Notes: generated by a model from the letters alone, not told the origin. A DNA stretch of 64,000 nt from Rhynochetos jubatus (GCA_027574665.1 CM050648.1:136276175-136340174), one strand, 5' to 3'. Positions 36,336-61,279 are shown, counted from the stretch's first letter. Numbers and translations are program-made.

Positions 36336-37819
36336 CTAAAGTTGAATGTGAAAGGAAAGAGGAAGACTGACTTGCAATCAGGGACTGGATTATAATTGTC
36401 TTTCTTCCCTGCCATAAGGCTGTCAGAATCTACTCCACTTTTGTCTGTACTTGAACCTCCAAATGCGGGACCCAATAAATTGTTTGCCTGCTTTGTTTCC
36501 TTATAGAGCAAATCAGTAACCAGGAGCACGGCTTTATCCCTTCTGGCAGTCTGGAGTAGCTGGACTTACCCAAGCAAGTTAAGCAGCAAGGTACTGCGCT
36601 CCAGACGTCAGTTACCACACCAAGGAGCTGTGTGGGAGGAATTCTGTGTTGCATCAGAGTATGTAGGGTGCTGTTTATTCCACACTGGTGTAGCATGCAC
36701 TCCAACCTCTGCTCTGCACGATGCCAAGAGTGGCAATCTGGCCTTGCCAAATTTAACGTTTAAAACTGGCGGTGGTAACCTCTTACATGAACAACAGACA
36801 CCATTCAACAATATCGTTTCATTATTATGTTGCCCTCCTAGACTTTGACAAACAACAGAAGTGCATGCTATAGAACCTCTGGGGAGGAAGCAGGAAACAA
36901 AGAGCTTTGCACACTCGTTAATGGGTCAGAGCAGGACGCATATGCCCTTTCACAGTCAGACTTAAAGCTAAACACCAAACCAGTATTTTCCGATTTGAAA
37001 CCAGAAGAAATACCTTGCATGGGGCAGCTTCTGATTAAACACTTATTTGTTGCTAACAAAGTTCATTTCAACAAAAGAATTTGTCGGTCAGTTTCTGTAA
37101 GGGTTAAAGGCCTAAAAGATGTTTTAAACACGCTACATGGGAAAAAAGAGTCTGACTGTTATGCCCTGCCAATGAATTGTATACCATCTGCCCTTAGTAG
37201 AGTTAAGCAGTTAGTTTAAACACACTTTTGATCATAAACTGGACAATTTGGTCAGTTGTAGGTAATGTATGAATGGACCAACAGTTCTCTAACAACACAG
37301 CAGAGAAGCAGAAGCCACATTACTTGAAGATATTTTTTTTTTTTTACTAACAGTCTTTGAAGCTCTGAGTTACACTCTGAAATCTCACCTAAGAGCAAGA
37401 TGTCCCATTTTACTTCATGTGTACAAATGTGTCACTCCCACTGATTTCACTAGGAACTTCTTATATTTAACTGAGAATACAAAGTCAGTGACCCGAAAGG
37501 CATTGTTTGACACTTAGATATTTGGAGAAGAATGTCAAGTCTGTGTCTACTCCACACAGCCCTCTCCTCTATTTTCCTGACTCATAAAAAGCACTTATTT
37601 TGTGACCATATAATCATCAGTCTTGCTGATGGATGTAATGAAATATAAATGCAAATAAGAAGTGGAACTAATGCTATACGTGGACTAAAGATAAATACAG
37701 TGTTTTTAACTTGCATTAAAACAGTATTTAAAGTAAGACTGAAAAAAGTATTGTCCAGGGGGAGGACTGACATATTTCCTCCTTCTATTATTATTTACAG
37801 CAAAAAGAAAAACAGCACA
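36336..37819. other. Intron of the MOK pseudogene
   Basis: Unique sequence. A plus-strand open frame of 124 codons (36,845-37,219) has no recognisable domain. No repeat was recognised apart from a T-run at about 37,330. Confidence 0.5.
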
Positions 37820-38668
37820 AGTATATTCAGTGCATTTGGAAAGGCAGAAGTTGGTGTGCGTGTTGATCTGCCTGAGGGTAGGAAGGCTCTACAGAGGGGT
37901 CTGCACAGGCTGGATCAATGGGCTGAGACCAACTACGCGAGGTACAACAAGGCCAAGTGCCAGGTCCTGCACTTGGGTCACAACAGCCCCATCAACACTG
38001 CAGGTTTGGGGATGAGCGGCTGGAAAGCTGCCCAGCGGAATGGGATGTGGGGGTGTTGGTTGACAGCGGCTGAACATGAGCCAGCAGTGGGCCCAGGTGG
38101 CCAAAGAGGCCAACAGCATCCTGGCCTGCATCAGGGACAGCAGGACCAGGGCACTGGTGAGGCCGCACCTCGAACCCTGCATTCAGCTTTGGGCCCCTCA
38201 CTGCAAGAAAGACACTGAGGGGCTGGAGCGTGTCCAGAGAAGGGAATGGAGCTGGGGAAGGGTCTGGAGCACAAGTCCTGTGAGGAGCCGCTGAGGGAGC
38301 TGGGGGTGTCCAGCCTGGAGGAGGCTCAGGGGAGATCTTATCACTCTCTACAACTGCCTGCAAGGAGGGTGCAGAGGGGTGGGGGTTGGTCACTTCCCCC
38401 AAGTGACAAATGATAGGGCAAAAGGAAACAGCCTCAAGTTGCCCCAGGGGAGGTTTAGATTGGATATTCGGAAAAATTTCTTCCCTGAAAGGGCTGTCAG
38501 GCATGGAACGGGCTGCCCAGGGAGGTGGCTGAGTCACCACAGAGGGTGGTGGGGGCATGAGGTGCTCAGGGACATGGTTTGGTGGTGGTATTAGCAAAGT
38601 TGAGTTAATGGTTGGACTTGATCATCTTAAAGGTCTGCTCCAACCTAAAAGATTCTATGATTCTACTG
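37820..38668 (+). mobile_element. CR1 LINE, 5'-truncated 3' end
   Basis: CR1 3' portion of a different subfamily from the 32.7 kb copy: [17 protein letters not shown], then [15 protein letters not shown], then the AGxxHEPAVGP region and the classic 3' end (AGGTTTAGATTGGATATT, ATGGTTGGACTTGATCATCTT) ending in the tail GATTCTATGATTCT at about 38,665. Many frameshifts. Confidence 0.88.
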
Positions 38669-40354
38669 TCAGCAGCAGAGTTCCTTTTCTCTACTACATT
38701 CAAACCTAATTAATATATGTATATTCAAAAAACTTTACTTAGTCTTAATCTTACATTTCCCCATCAAATTTAAATACCATTTTTTGTAGTACTATGATTA
38801 ATTATCCATACCTTTGAAAATGTTGCTTCACGTGTTTCCATGCATAGTACTTTCCATCTCTAAGACTCAGTATCTTCAGAACAGCAGAAAACATTCCCTC
38901 TCCTATCTTACCAACTGGTTTATATTCTTAAAAACAAACAAACAACCCCAGAAGTACACCATTTCAGTATGTTTAGAATAGAAGTTGTTATGAAGACTGC
39001 ATATCAAGCCATACTTGATTTGTTAAATTCCATTGGAAATATTAAAATAAAAGTGTTTTTTGCTGACACATAAGACATATATAAATATCTTGACAAAAAA
39101 CTACTATCTCCTTGCTCAGAGACATGATGCCTCTGCACACAGCACTTCATACTTGTTTTCTGCTGCAGCACATTAGCAACTCATACCTGAACTTATTCTT
39201 TGCTTCTTTCACCAAAAAAACCCTTTATTTACATTGTACTGAAAACATAAAATTATCTTGAAAAGCAAGTGTGTCTTGTTGTTGTTCCAACATGGAGGTT
39301 TGGGTTGTTTTGTTGGGGTTTTTGTTCGTTTGTTTGGGGCTGGGTGGGTTTTGGTTTTGTCTTTTTTTTAAGCAAAGCAGTTGATGATTTTAAAGCTTTA
39401 TTCCCATATTAAATTCAGATATTAGATTTGCACTGGGCCAAAAATAATGCTTGGCTTTAATAACGAAGTGCATCAAACAAAAGGATGGCAAAATCAGTCG
39501 ATTCTAGTTCTGCAATATTTTAAGAGATGAAGCAGGTCACATAAGGGTTAAGAAGAAGGCTTTACTTATATTAATTTCTGAGTCTTTTCCTACTTTCCTT
39601 CAGAACTGACATTTCTTTTCTTTCCTCCTTTATTCTCCTTAAGCTTTGCGATTAACTGCTCCGTACCAATCCCACTGCCTGGTTCCCTTCACCCACTTCT
39701 CCTCCTGTTTCCCTTTATTTTTAGCACCTACAGATTCTATCCTGGTAATTTTTCCAGTAATTTCATCTGAGCAAAACCCAATCCCGTTTAGCTTTATACT
39801 GCTGTTGCTTTTGACACAGTCTCATTATTTAAGATCCAAACCCAGTCGTTTTGACGGAGGCAAAGCAAGAAACCTCTTTTGTCATACTCAACCCTTCATG
39901 GGAGTCAGAGTAGCTGCAGGAGTCTCAAGCTATGTCGACAGCATTAAATTCAGTGGAGTTGTCTGCACTAGCCACTGCGACAACATCCCTGGCATGGATT
40001 TGGCCAGTGACAACCCCCACTCTCCTCGGCACCTTCCCAGCCTGATGTGAGGATGCCTTCTAAGGTCATCCCTCTAGCAGTTCCTGGCCTACTGCCTCGT
40101 TTCGGAAGATAAAGAGAATTTACTCCCATAGATGTGGGCCGTTTCATGCCAGCTGCTCTTTGTGTCCAAGAAGATTTCCAGATATGTTTAATTTGCAAGT
40201 ATAAATACAGCCTCACAGCGGAGAAAGTCTGCCAAGAAATTTTGCAGAGGGAAAAGTTACTTAGGTAGGGACATTCTAACGCCGTCTTGCAACTAGCAAT
40301 CAATGTGTGTTGCCTTCATCACTTTTCCCCTCCCCAGCTTTCACACTTACTCCT

Positions 40355-40390
<36 letters not shown>

Positions 40391-43199
40391 CTTTCCTTTC
40401 CTTGTGATCCAAATGCTTGTATTTTATTGAGAGAAACATGCAAGGGGAAGGTTTCTACTTTCTCCAGTACAGTAGCAGCACTTCTGCGAGAACTGTCATT
40501 CGCTCTTCTCATTTTTATCACCTGCTGCTTAGGTTTTCTGATCGTTAACCATCATACTGGATCATAAGCTAACTAATTAGGCCATCTAAATTTGAAAAAT
40601 AGGAAAAAGAAGAGCAATTTGAAAGCAACGACACCATCTAATGCACTCGATACGGACAATTTACATACAGAACTAGCTTAAAAGCAGAAACAGAATTTGA
40701 AAATCATTATGGGTGAAGGAGGCAACGTCTAACAGAGACTCCAAAATAGAAAAGAGGCCATGAGACTGTTTAATTCATGTTATCTGATAACTGGTCAATT
40801 AGTGCGTTAAGCAAGGTGATCCCCAGCCTCCGGCATCCTCTACGCAACGCGACTGAGCAAGTAACATGCCTTGTCAGCAGAAATCACCCCGCACCGTGCT
40901 CTCTGCCCCCACCTTAAGTTTTAATTTCCTATCTAAATACCTAAATATAAGAGGGAGATTGTAAATTCAGAATACTTAAATCCCAGAGCCGGTCCCAGTG
41001 ACAAAAAAAATACCCAAGGCAGACACAAAAAAATAAAGCTATTTGTTGACCTACACTTTGATTCCAATAAATGGCAATCCCTTTTTTTTTTCCTTTTTCC
41101 TGCATGCAAGTAACTGATTCTCTGGCATAAAATGAATTCAAATCATAGGATCTGAAAATAAGATGTTATTATCTATAGTATACCAGCCATAGGTGTTAAT
41201 GAGCCAAAGTACTCAGGCAGAGAAACGCATGGAAATCAATATATTACCTATGCGAAAAAGTCAGATAGGACATGTTTATACAGTTTGATTTTGTTTATAT
41301 TTTCTACTATACACGTATTTTGCTCCTACAAAAGAAGTCAGTGGAGGGCTCAAAATACTTTGATTTTTGAAAAATTTTAAACTGAAGAGTTCTAATAGTG
41401 TAAGAAGAGTTAATTCTTTACACATTTTAAAACATTCTTACAGCACTAAAGACTTTTTTCATGTAAGCATGTAAAGTTTGTTATTTTATTTCTTGCCATA
41501 AAATGCCAAGTATACCAAACAAAAAGCCCACATGTAACAGACAACTGAGGCTTTAACCTGGCACTTCAGAGAGCCATCCAGTGAGAAGAGTGACAGCAAA
41601 GACATGAATAATTTAAATTGCTTGAATAAAGTGCAGAATCAGGAATGAAAATTGCATTTTCTAAAAATGTCTCTGAGACATAGAATCAACACGTAAACTC
41701 TCAACCAAACAGGTCATTGAAGACGAGAGCTTTTCTCTTAGGGAGAAAATGAGAATGATCGTGTGACATCTTAGTTATCATTTAATGAGAAGCTGAAAGG
41801 AACTCAGGCATTGTTAGAATAATAATATAAAAGTCTATATAGAACAAAAAAAAATTAAATTTAGACTTTAAACGTACTAACAATGTAATACAAATTTTGA
41901 ATTTGCGTGCACAAGCCAAGATTTCTGGAGAATCTTAAAAATCCAGCACCACATAACTGATCCTTCCAAAGTGAGCAGGTGGCAAAAAACCCCCACCAAA
42001 ACAAAGGCCCTCAAACACACACTGAAAGAGAACCGCCAGGTCAAAGCCTGTCAGCAATAAGCTATGAAACATACTACAGCTACACACCAAAACCAAGTAC
42101 CAGTGAGTTTGTCCGAACTGGTGATACTCAAAGATGAAGAATGATAGAAATATTAAACATTTTATCAGCATTTTAAGACTGAAATATTTGAGGATGAAAT
42201 TAAATAAACAGCATTTTAATTACACTTGCATATAACATTAAAGAAGACCTAATCACCAATTAGCAATTCTCTCATGGCATCCATAACAAGCCAGATACTA
42301 CCTAACCTCATCCTTCCCTCCCCTCTGTTTCAGCACACACAGATGTGTTCAGGCTCAGAACAGGCAACAGAAAGGCAAATGAAAGCTAGGAAAATGGACG
42401 GAAATTCCATAAAAACCAACAGAATAAGTATAAAAGATACGGCAGAAGTTAGAAGAATAAGTTGTAGCAATCTTCTGAACTAGCCTAACCACAAAACATG
42501 GCCATGAGAATGGCAGAAAGGTAATCGTTCAACAGAAGGACAGTTTAATGTGTAAGAGGCTACAGGGCCCAGGAAATTAAGAACAATGCAAATTGAAATT
42601 ATAGGCAAATGATGGAATTCAAAAGATTACACCTGCGTTACTGTAACTAGAGAGCACAGGAAATCAATCGTCGTTTGGAATTAAAGAGTCCAACGCAAAA
42701 CAACAGAAAAGACAGGACTGCTATCATCAAAACAGGATATTATAAAAAAATTAAAGCAGACGTTTTGTTGCAAAGATGCCAAGAAAAAGCCATGGCATTT
42801 GAATACTGATGCATATGGGAAGAGAGAAATAATTTAAAACAAAAAAAGAAAGAAAAAAAGCCACAAGAAGTTCTGCTTCAGCCACAGCCACAAGGCCACA
42901 GCACGTAATTATTGCGTTCAGAAACATGCCGAATGTAGAATGCGACATGGGATGAGCTGAAGAGGGATGCTAAGTAACGGGAGGAAAGGGTTGCAGAACA
43001 AAGAATAAGAAGACTTAGCTATTCCGGAGAAAGGACTTAGAGACAGCAGAAGACAGACAGGCTACTACTACACAGGAGGGAGAGAAAGATCTCCCAGCAC
43101 CTTGTTGAAGGGAAGGGCTGGCACGGAGAGACCAGCGTTTACACGTGCAGTCTCCATAGGGAGATCTAGGAGCTGGCAACGGGCTGCAGCGTCAGCGGT
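38669..43199. other. Intron / 5' part of the MOK interval
   Basis: AT-rich sequence with a GT-rich stretch (39,290-39,375), a run of 29 A (40,358-40,386) and no secure exon. The MOK ATP-binding exon should lie here on the minus strand; one weak candidate near 41,085-41,155 is discussed among the rejected items. Confidence 0.5.
40358..40386. repeat. Poly(A) run, 29 nt
   Basis: Uninterrupted A homopolymer. No retroposed gene or SINE was recognised upstream of it. Confidence 0.9.
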
Positions 43200-44100
43200 C
43201 TCCAGGGGCTACAAAAGCACCGACGACCACCTCAGCCCAAGTGCTCCACGCGCGGCCCGAGACACCGGTCCCCTCGGGCCAGGGCCGCCGATGACGGCCG
43301 GCCTCCTCTGAGGCGCCCGGGCCCACACCACCCCTGAGGAAGGGGCCTCTGACCGCGGCCTCCACACCAAGCAGAGCCCGCTGCTTTCCCCCGCACCCCC
43401 TTACTGTTCATCCTACGCTCGCCTGCAGTTCTCGGGGTGAGAGAGAGCGGCCGGGCCCGCGCCGAGCACCGCCCAGCCCAGCCCAGCCCTCCCCTCAGCG
43501 CGCCATATTGTATTCCCGTCACCCTGGCAACCGCGCAGGCTCCGGCTCCCCGCCCCGGGCTGCAGCCCCGCCCCCCTGACGGCACGGCACCTCCCGCTAC
43601 ACACGGCTTGCCGGACCGCGCAGGCGCAGTGAGGCGGCCCGGCCGGACAGGTTGGAGGGGAAGGCGACGCAGGCGCGGTGGGCACCACGTGGGGCTAGCC
43701 GCCTTGATTGCCCCGCCTGTGCCCCCTCAGCGCGGTGCGCATGCTCGGGGGCCGGCGCACGGCGTGGCTCGCTGAGGAGCCGGGCAGGGCGGGTGTCGCT
43801 CGGGCGCGGTGAGCGGGCTCGGTGCCCTTCGTACCTTCGCCTGTGTTGCACCGATCGTTCTCCGGTGCTCCGCGGGCCTGTCTTTCAGGGACGGCGGCGT
43901 TGAGCCTCGCATGGGCCGGAGGCTAGTGCGGGGCAGCCCTCGGTCCGTGAACCCAGCGGCGGCATGGGCGGCCCTGGCTTGCGGCGGTCACCTGTCCGCA
44001 CGCGGCACGGGCCGCGCTCCGACGGGCTCGGGTTTATCTTTGGGGATCTCCTGATCTCTGCTGGCTCCCGGCTGCCACTGCAGGTGTGAGCTACCCGGCC
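43200..44100. promoter_or_regulatory. CpG island, presumed ancestral MOK promoter
   Basis: Dense CpG and GC content begins near 43,200 and fades after about 44,200. It contains an X-box (43,518-43,531), NRF1-like repeats GCGCAGGCGCAGT (from 43,618) and GCAGGCGCGGTG (about 43,669), and GTGCGCATGCT at 43,735-43,745. No TATA box is evident. Its place, 5' of the minus-strand MOK remnants and head-to-head with ZNF839, suits a MOK promoter. Open frames through it are composition artefacts. Confidence 0.65.
43518..43531. promoter_or_regulatory. RFX X-box motif
   Basis: GTCACCCTGGCAAC fits the X-box pattern GTNRCC-N2-RGYAAC at every fixed position. RFX factors use such sites at promoters of ciliary genes, and MOK is a cilium-associated kinase. 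Confidence 0.6.
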
Positions 44101-44469
44101 TCGCTCGGTGCTGACCGCCTGCTCCTCGCCGGGCTGTAGCCACCCGGGCTCCGAAAAAACGCGCTTTGGAGAGGTGGCCCCCCCCGCCCCTCCCCCGCGG
44201 TGTTTGCCCTTTGCTAAACCGACACCGCGTGTTGGAACGTGGCCAGCGGAGCCGAGGAAGGAAAGTTACCTTTTAAATGCACTGTGTGTAGTAACAAGCG
44301 AAATGCTAGGAAAGAGTGAATCGTTTGTCCGTGCAAACTGAGATCTCAGTGCATTAAACAGCCAGAAGAGGGAAGTATTTAAAATGCCCCGAATAAATAT
44401 TTTGTTTCCTTAAACGACACCAGAATCATAAGCTAGAAAACCTGAGGAGATATTGGCCTGTTGACTTAG

Positions 44470-44740
44470 AATTGATGGGACAAGAGGAAACGGCCTCGAG
44501 TTGCGCCAGGGGAGGTTTAGATTGGATATTAGGAAAAAATCCGTCAGCGGAAGGGTTATCGAGCATTGGAACGGGCTGCCCAGGGAAGTGGTTGAGTCAC
44601 CATCCCCGGAGGGATTTAGGAGACGTGCGGATGTGGTGCTCAGGGGCACGGTTTAGGGGTGGACTTGGCACTGTTGGGTTAAGGGTTGGACTTGGTCCTC
44701 AAGTTCTTTTCCAACCTAAAAGGTTCCGTGATTCCGTGAA
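44470..44740 (+). mobile_element. CR1 LINE 3' end fragment
   Basis: CR1 3' end: CAGGGGAGGTTTAGATTGGA, GAACGGGCTGCCCAGGGAAG, then GGTTGGACTTGGTCCTCAAG and the tail GGTTCCGTGATTCCGTGAA. It lies between the two CpG islands, about 230 nt before the tRNA gene. Confidence 0.88.
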
Positions 44741-44967
44741 CTTGCCCCACGACTGCGTCCTGTGGTTGTTATCTTTCAGGTGCGGCATCCCTGTAAGCGG
44801 AGGCAAGTGCTTTCTGGTCGTGCTGCTCCGTCAAGCGTCTGCTCCCGGGGACGAGGAGGTCCCTCGCTCTGCCTGTCATGTCCTCTGGCCCCCAGCTTCA
44901 GCCAGGACGGAGGTGGTAAGGCCGGCCTGATGTTATCTACCCCCAGAGGGAAGAGACGTTGCCAGCG

Positions 44968-45041
44968 GGCCGGTTAGCTCAGTTGGTTAGAGCGTGGTGC
45001 TAATAACGCCAAGGTCGCGGGTTCGATCCCCGTACGGGCCA
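44968..45041 (+). tRNA. tRNA-Ile (anticodon AAT)
   Basis: A 74-nt cloverleaf: acceptor stem GGCCGGT/ACGGGCC with A73, D arm TTAGCTCAGTTGGTTAGAGC, anticodon loop CTAATAA with AAT, variable AAGGTC and T arm with GGTTCGATCCC. The acceptor stem has one G-G mismatch at the fifth pair, which as I remember also occurs in some vertebrate tRNA-Ile(AAT) genes. No intron. A T-run at 45,054-45,058 can serve as the RNA polymerase III terminator. Internal A and B boxes are intact, so it is probably active. It lies 214 nt upstream of the ZNF839 start codon on the same strand; I recall a tRNA-Ile(AAT) gene near ZNF839 in human too. Confidence 0.97.
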
Positions 45042-45255
45042 CGCACAAGTTTCTTTTTCCCCCGTCTCTCTCCCACTTGGTCCTCGCGGCTGCCTCCGGC
45101 GCATTTTGCTCCCGCGAGGCCGCCGTCGGTGCTGGGCGGCCCCGCCCCAGGGGCGCCATTGGCCCACGCGCCGCCGGTGCCCGCCGCCGCGCCCCGCGCC
45201 ACCGAGACCTCCCCGGGCGGGTCGATGCGGCTCCCGCCCGCCGACGCCTGCCAAG
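45042..45255 (+). promoter_or_regulatory. ZNF839: ZNF839 promoter / 5'UTR in CpG island
   Basis: CpG-dense DNA starting at the tRNA gene and continuing through exon 1 into intron 1 (to about 46,300). The transcription start is not visible. A short upstream ATG frame at 45,225 overlaps the main start codon. Confidence 0.6.
45054..45058 (+). terminator. Pol III terminator of tRNA-Ile
   Basis: Five T residues 13 nt after the last tRNA base, preceded by TTTC. Confidence 0.7.
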
Positions 45256-57158
<11,903 letters not shown>

Positions 57159-57560
57159 ATTAGAAAACTGTGTATGCTTTCTTCTGGAAAAGACCGACTC
57201 TATAAAATGTATATTTTTTTAATGTGAATACTGAAATAATTGAAATTTAACTTATTTGTAAACTGTTTCTATGCCCCATACTTTTTATAACTTATGTTTA
57301 TATAAATCTAGCAGCATTGCAACCAAAAATTCTAGAATTAACATCGTTCTATTTGCTTTATATGTTGGGGGTGGGTGGAAGGTGGAAATCTGTCAACCCT
57401 ACAACTGTTGCACTACTCCCTTTTGTTACGTGATCCCTTTTCTCTCTAGCCATCTAAAAAGGCAGTCAGTTGTACTGCTGGTCAGCAGTGATGTGCTGTG
57501 TACTGGCAAGCTGTATATGGGTAAAATAAAAACGGTATTCAAATACGTGTTTTCTGTGCC
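57159..57560 (+). other. ZNF839: ZNF839 3'UTR
   Basis: AT-rich sequence between the stop codon and a canonical poly(A) signal at 57,525. Confidence 0.7.
57525..57530 (+). terminator. ZNF839: ZNF839 poly(A) signal
   Basis: AATAAA 367 nt after the stop, followed by GT-rich sequence (TGTTTTCTGTGCCGTTG). Confidence 0.65.
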
Positions 57561-60500
57561 GTTGAGATTACAAAACACTGTTACTGTGCTTTCTTAAAGC
57601 TAGCTTGAATATTCATTAGCAGCTAGACGATGCCTGGAGAAACGGGCAGTTTTAAATATAATCTACACTTGTGCATTCTGGGAACAATGCGACAACCTAG
57701 CTGATCCTTGCCTAAATAAGCAGCTATTGAGTTAGAGACAAAAATAGCCTCAAATAAGACCTGATTTGTACTGAGCTGTTGGAAATGTGTTTAAGTGTGC
57801 TTCTCTGCTGTTCAGCCACACCTTTAAAAATTGCCGTTGTTTAGGCAGGAATGGGCAAGTGCATAAGTAGTGATCTGATTTTCCTTTATGGGATACCAGA
57901 TTCTTTTCTTTTTTTAGTCCATGATGGTCTGTTTTGGTTAGCCTTGTATTATACTGTTTTCTTTCAGCTGACGTATCCTTTATCAGTTCCAAGCTTTGAC
58001 CTTCCCAGTAACTCCACACAGTCCTGCACTATTTAATCATAATACAAAGGTATCCTTGACTATAATCCCTGTTCCTCTACACAGACAGAGAACTTTCCAA
58101 TGACTTATCTACTGTTATCTTGTATTTTTGTCATTCTTTCAGCATGTTGCTTGGATGATCATATTTTTCTGGAGACCTCCTAGCAACTTCTTGTCCAAGG
58201 CACTGTCTTTTTCTTTCAAGAAGCTTAGCAGGTAAGAAAGAACAGCTTTAAATGACAAGTATCTTTATTTTGTTCAGGAGGCACTGTACACATTACTGAA
58301 AACTGGTAACATACCTCTGAAAGCTGTGTCCCCCTCATGGATAACTACATGAGGCTACTGAGATAACTGGACAAACCAGCTAAAGGACCTGCGATATGCA
58401 GGACTGTTCTTAATTCCAGGATGAACATTGACTTTTCACTTGTTACTGAGGAAAAACTGACACTAAAATTGAATCTGAGCAAGAGAGAAGACAATTTAGA
58501 GATGAAACAACCTCCTCTGCTATTTCCCTTTAACATAGTTGGTTTGGGGTTTGTTGTTGTGTGGTGTGTTGGTTTTGGTTTGGTTTTTTTTTTTTCCTTG
58601 GTTGCCTAGGTAGAAGATAACTTGATTAGCCAAAACACTGCCTTTTATGTATGGCCATAAGATGTCATCATATATCAGTGAGCTCCTGTCTGGTGGTTGG
58701 GTTTTTGGTGTAGATTTTGTTTTGGGGTTTTTCCCCCTCCTTTATTTCAGGTGGTGGTATTGGTCAGAGGATACAGGCCTACCTTGTATGTGAAGATGCT
58801 ACACAAAGAAAAGTTCTGCTGGCCCTTCCAAGTCTTTGATGGCAGGGAGCAGTACTTTATTATGCTCTTTTTGTACTGACTGTCTAACAGCTACATCTGG
58901 GGCCTTCAAATACAACAATCAACTGCTTAGAGCTACAGTGACAAAACATCTCTGCAATGGTTTTGCAGCAATCTTCCCATGTCCGATAGCAGTCAGTGAG
59001 CAAGGGAGTCGGTGAAGATGAAGCCTCCTTCACAAAGAGCTGCTTTCCTCTAAGAAACAACAATAAACCCCAATTTCCACCTGGGCAGAAAATGAAAATT
59101 TGCTTCAATTCTGCCTTCCCTATTGATTTGCACATGCTGGGAAATACAATACACCCACTCCTGTCTTCAGAGAATGGTTCTATAAGTGAAACAACTTCTT
59201 CTCCTTGGAAAATATTTTTCAAGTATGAAGGTGTTTCCATAGTGACGTGGGTCTGGCCCTACTCAGATAAATTAAGGTGGCTGTTAACTAGGGGGAACGC
59301 TTGCATGGAAAAATAATAGAACTCAACACAGCTATTCATAACCGATTGTACTCTCCTTCAGCTACAGCAGAATTTCTTTTCAGACACTAGAAATTTGGGG
59401 TAAGAATAGAACACTATTAAGCTGCCAGAAACCTCCTCTTTGTTGAACAGAGCAAGGTGTTGAGAAAACTTTTCTGATTCACGTCTGTCTGTTACTGCAG
59501 GAAGCTCATGTACATCCCTTCCCAAGCTTATGGGATTTCTGCTTGCAGCTAGTTAAGTGACCCTGCTCCTCCTACCGGAAATCGGCTCCAGAATCTCTCA
59601 CCGTTTTCATTAGATTTTTCTAGTGTCAAACCACAGCCATTATGGTCATTTCATAGCAGTGTGCATTTCACGTGACTGTCCTTCAGTTCCAATACTTGTT
59701 TCAAGGAGAATCAAGGGTAAGCAGCAGTCAGAGCACAACAGTGAGTCAACAGCACTTAGAAACACCCCATAATTGTGTGAAATAGGAGATCTAAATCAAC
59801 AGCTTGTATAGGAGCAGGTCATACAGGCAATCAGTAAGTGGGAGGAATCAGGATTATTAATCATAATGAAGTAAGCAGAAGGCCGAAATTCACTGCACAT
59901 CAGGGATTTAACTGAAAATGTGATGACGCAGCTGCATGGTTTCTACACTGTAATACGCTTTTCTGAGGAGTGCTAATTGGCAGCTGCAGCAGCAGCTAAC
60001 AGTTACTAAAGGCTGGGTAGCTGTAGCAGCTTCTCCAAGCTACCCAGGTCTGACGTAAGGGTATGCTGCAGCAATTATTAGACCTTCAGGAGTGAAAGCA
60101 AATAAGGGTATTGAACTCCAGCATTTAGCTTTTTGCATTCACTGCTGCTCCTGAACACGCTCTGCTCGCTTTTCCAAGAAAGCAGCATGAAAAAGATAAG
60201 CAAGGATTTAAGCCATTGATCCTTGTCACGTGAACTGCTAGCCAAAAATACAGAGGGGGCAAACCTCCAAACCAAACCTGCTTGACATCAGAAACAGTAA
60301 TCCAAGGAAAAACTCACTGAGCCCTGTGACAGGAGGCAAACAATACAGGATAAGGACGTGACTGAATCGGGTCTTGTTTTTAGTATCTAAAGAAAAAAGT
60401 TAATGAATTAAAAGAGACAAGACCTTTTCATATGACACTGGAATGGCGAGTTGTACTAAACCTTCCTAGTGTGCTCCTTCAGGCTTGGATCGCTCTTTCA

Positions 60501-61076
60501 GGGGTGATGGACCTAACCACACTACAACCAGAATTCATACTGGTGTCTGCGACAGCCTTTCAGAGCCACGTACCAAACTACGTGGATCCTTTTGGATCCA
60601 CCCTTTTGTGCTTTCCTTTCCCTTACCCAATTTATAAAGCAAGTACAAAGGCACTAGCCCTGTTAAGCCATGCAGACCCCTCCCACCTCTGAAGATCAAG
60701 AAGTGCTGAATCTCTATGGTGAAAGGGACAGTGTAGGCATTTTAGACTGTTGAGACTTGGAAAGTAGTTACATTCTTTGCTGTAGGAGTCTCGGTGCATT
60801 GAATCCACCCCCTGACCACCAAGTGCTTACTGATTTTAGGGGACTTGACTTAACTTCCTACCTGTAGCCTCTCCACTGCACTTCGATAAAGCAACCAAGC
60901 CCAAGATTGCCCCATACAGCAGGAGAAGCACCAGCTGAGACAAAACAGTAAATACAAAGAGAGAAAAATATTTTTACTAAGTTTTACAAATTTCAACTTA
61001 CTGGGTAAGCCTTGCAACTTGCCATTTCAGTTTCATGTAAGCGTCATTAGAAGCAAGCCATGTAACACTGGAAATT
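57561..61076. other. Convergent intergenic region and CINP 3'UTR
   Basis: ZNF839 (+) and CINP (-) converge here. On the minus strand AATAAA occurs at 58,857-58,862 and 58,264-58,269; either could end a long CINP 3'UTR. GT-rich low complexity lies at 58,540-58,600. No other gene was seen. Confidence 0.55.
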
Positions 61077-61279
61077 CTAACACTGTCTGTGTCCCGTTTC
61101 CAGCAGCATGGCTTCAAGGAGAAGTTTGCTGCTGTTCTCAATGTAAGGCTGGTATAACCACGATGATAAATAGACCATCATCAGATCCTGGTCAGCAGAA
61201 TGAGCAATTTCTTGTATAATTGTTCGCTTGAGTTGTAGTTCCTGTTTGTACATTTCAGAGAGCTTCAGACAAACCTCAT
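61077..61279 (-). CDS. CINP: CINP last coding exon
   Basis: Acceptor TCCGTTTCAG, then AT GAG GTT, ending with TAG at 61,079-61,077. It encodes 66 residues plus the two bases that complete a split Tyr codon. Confidence 0.95.

Noticed and set aside
36845-37219. Plus-strand open frame of 124 codons antisense to the MOK interval
   Set aside because: No family resemblance, no promoter or splice context. Left as possible chance.
41075-41160. Minus-strand MPENQLLACRKKEKK after TTATTTTCAG, like the MOK NYYACKQMK segment
   Set aside because: Suggestive position and acceptor, but only a handful of matching residues in A-rich DNA and no matching donor.
43437-44054. Several overlapping open frames in the CpG island
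   Set aside because: High GC leaves few stop codons; Arg/Pro/Gly-rich translations in all frames and no domain.
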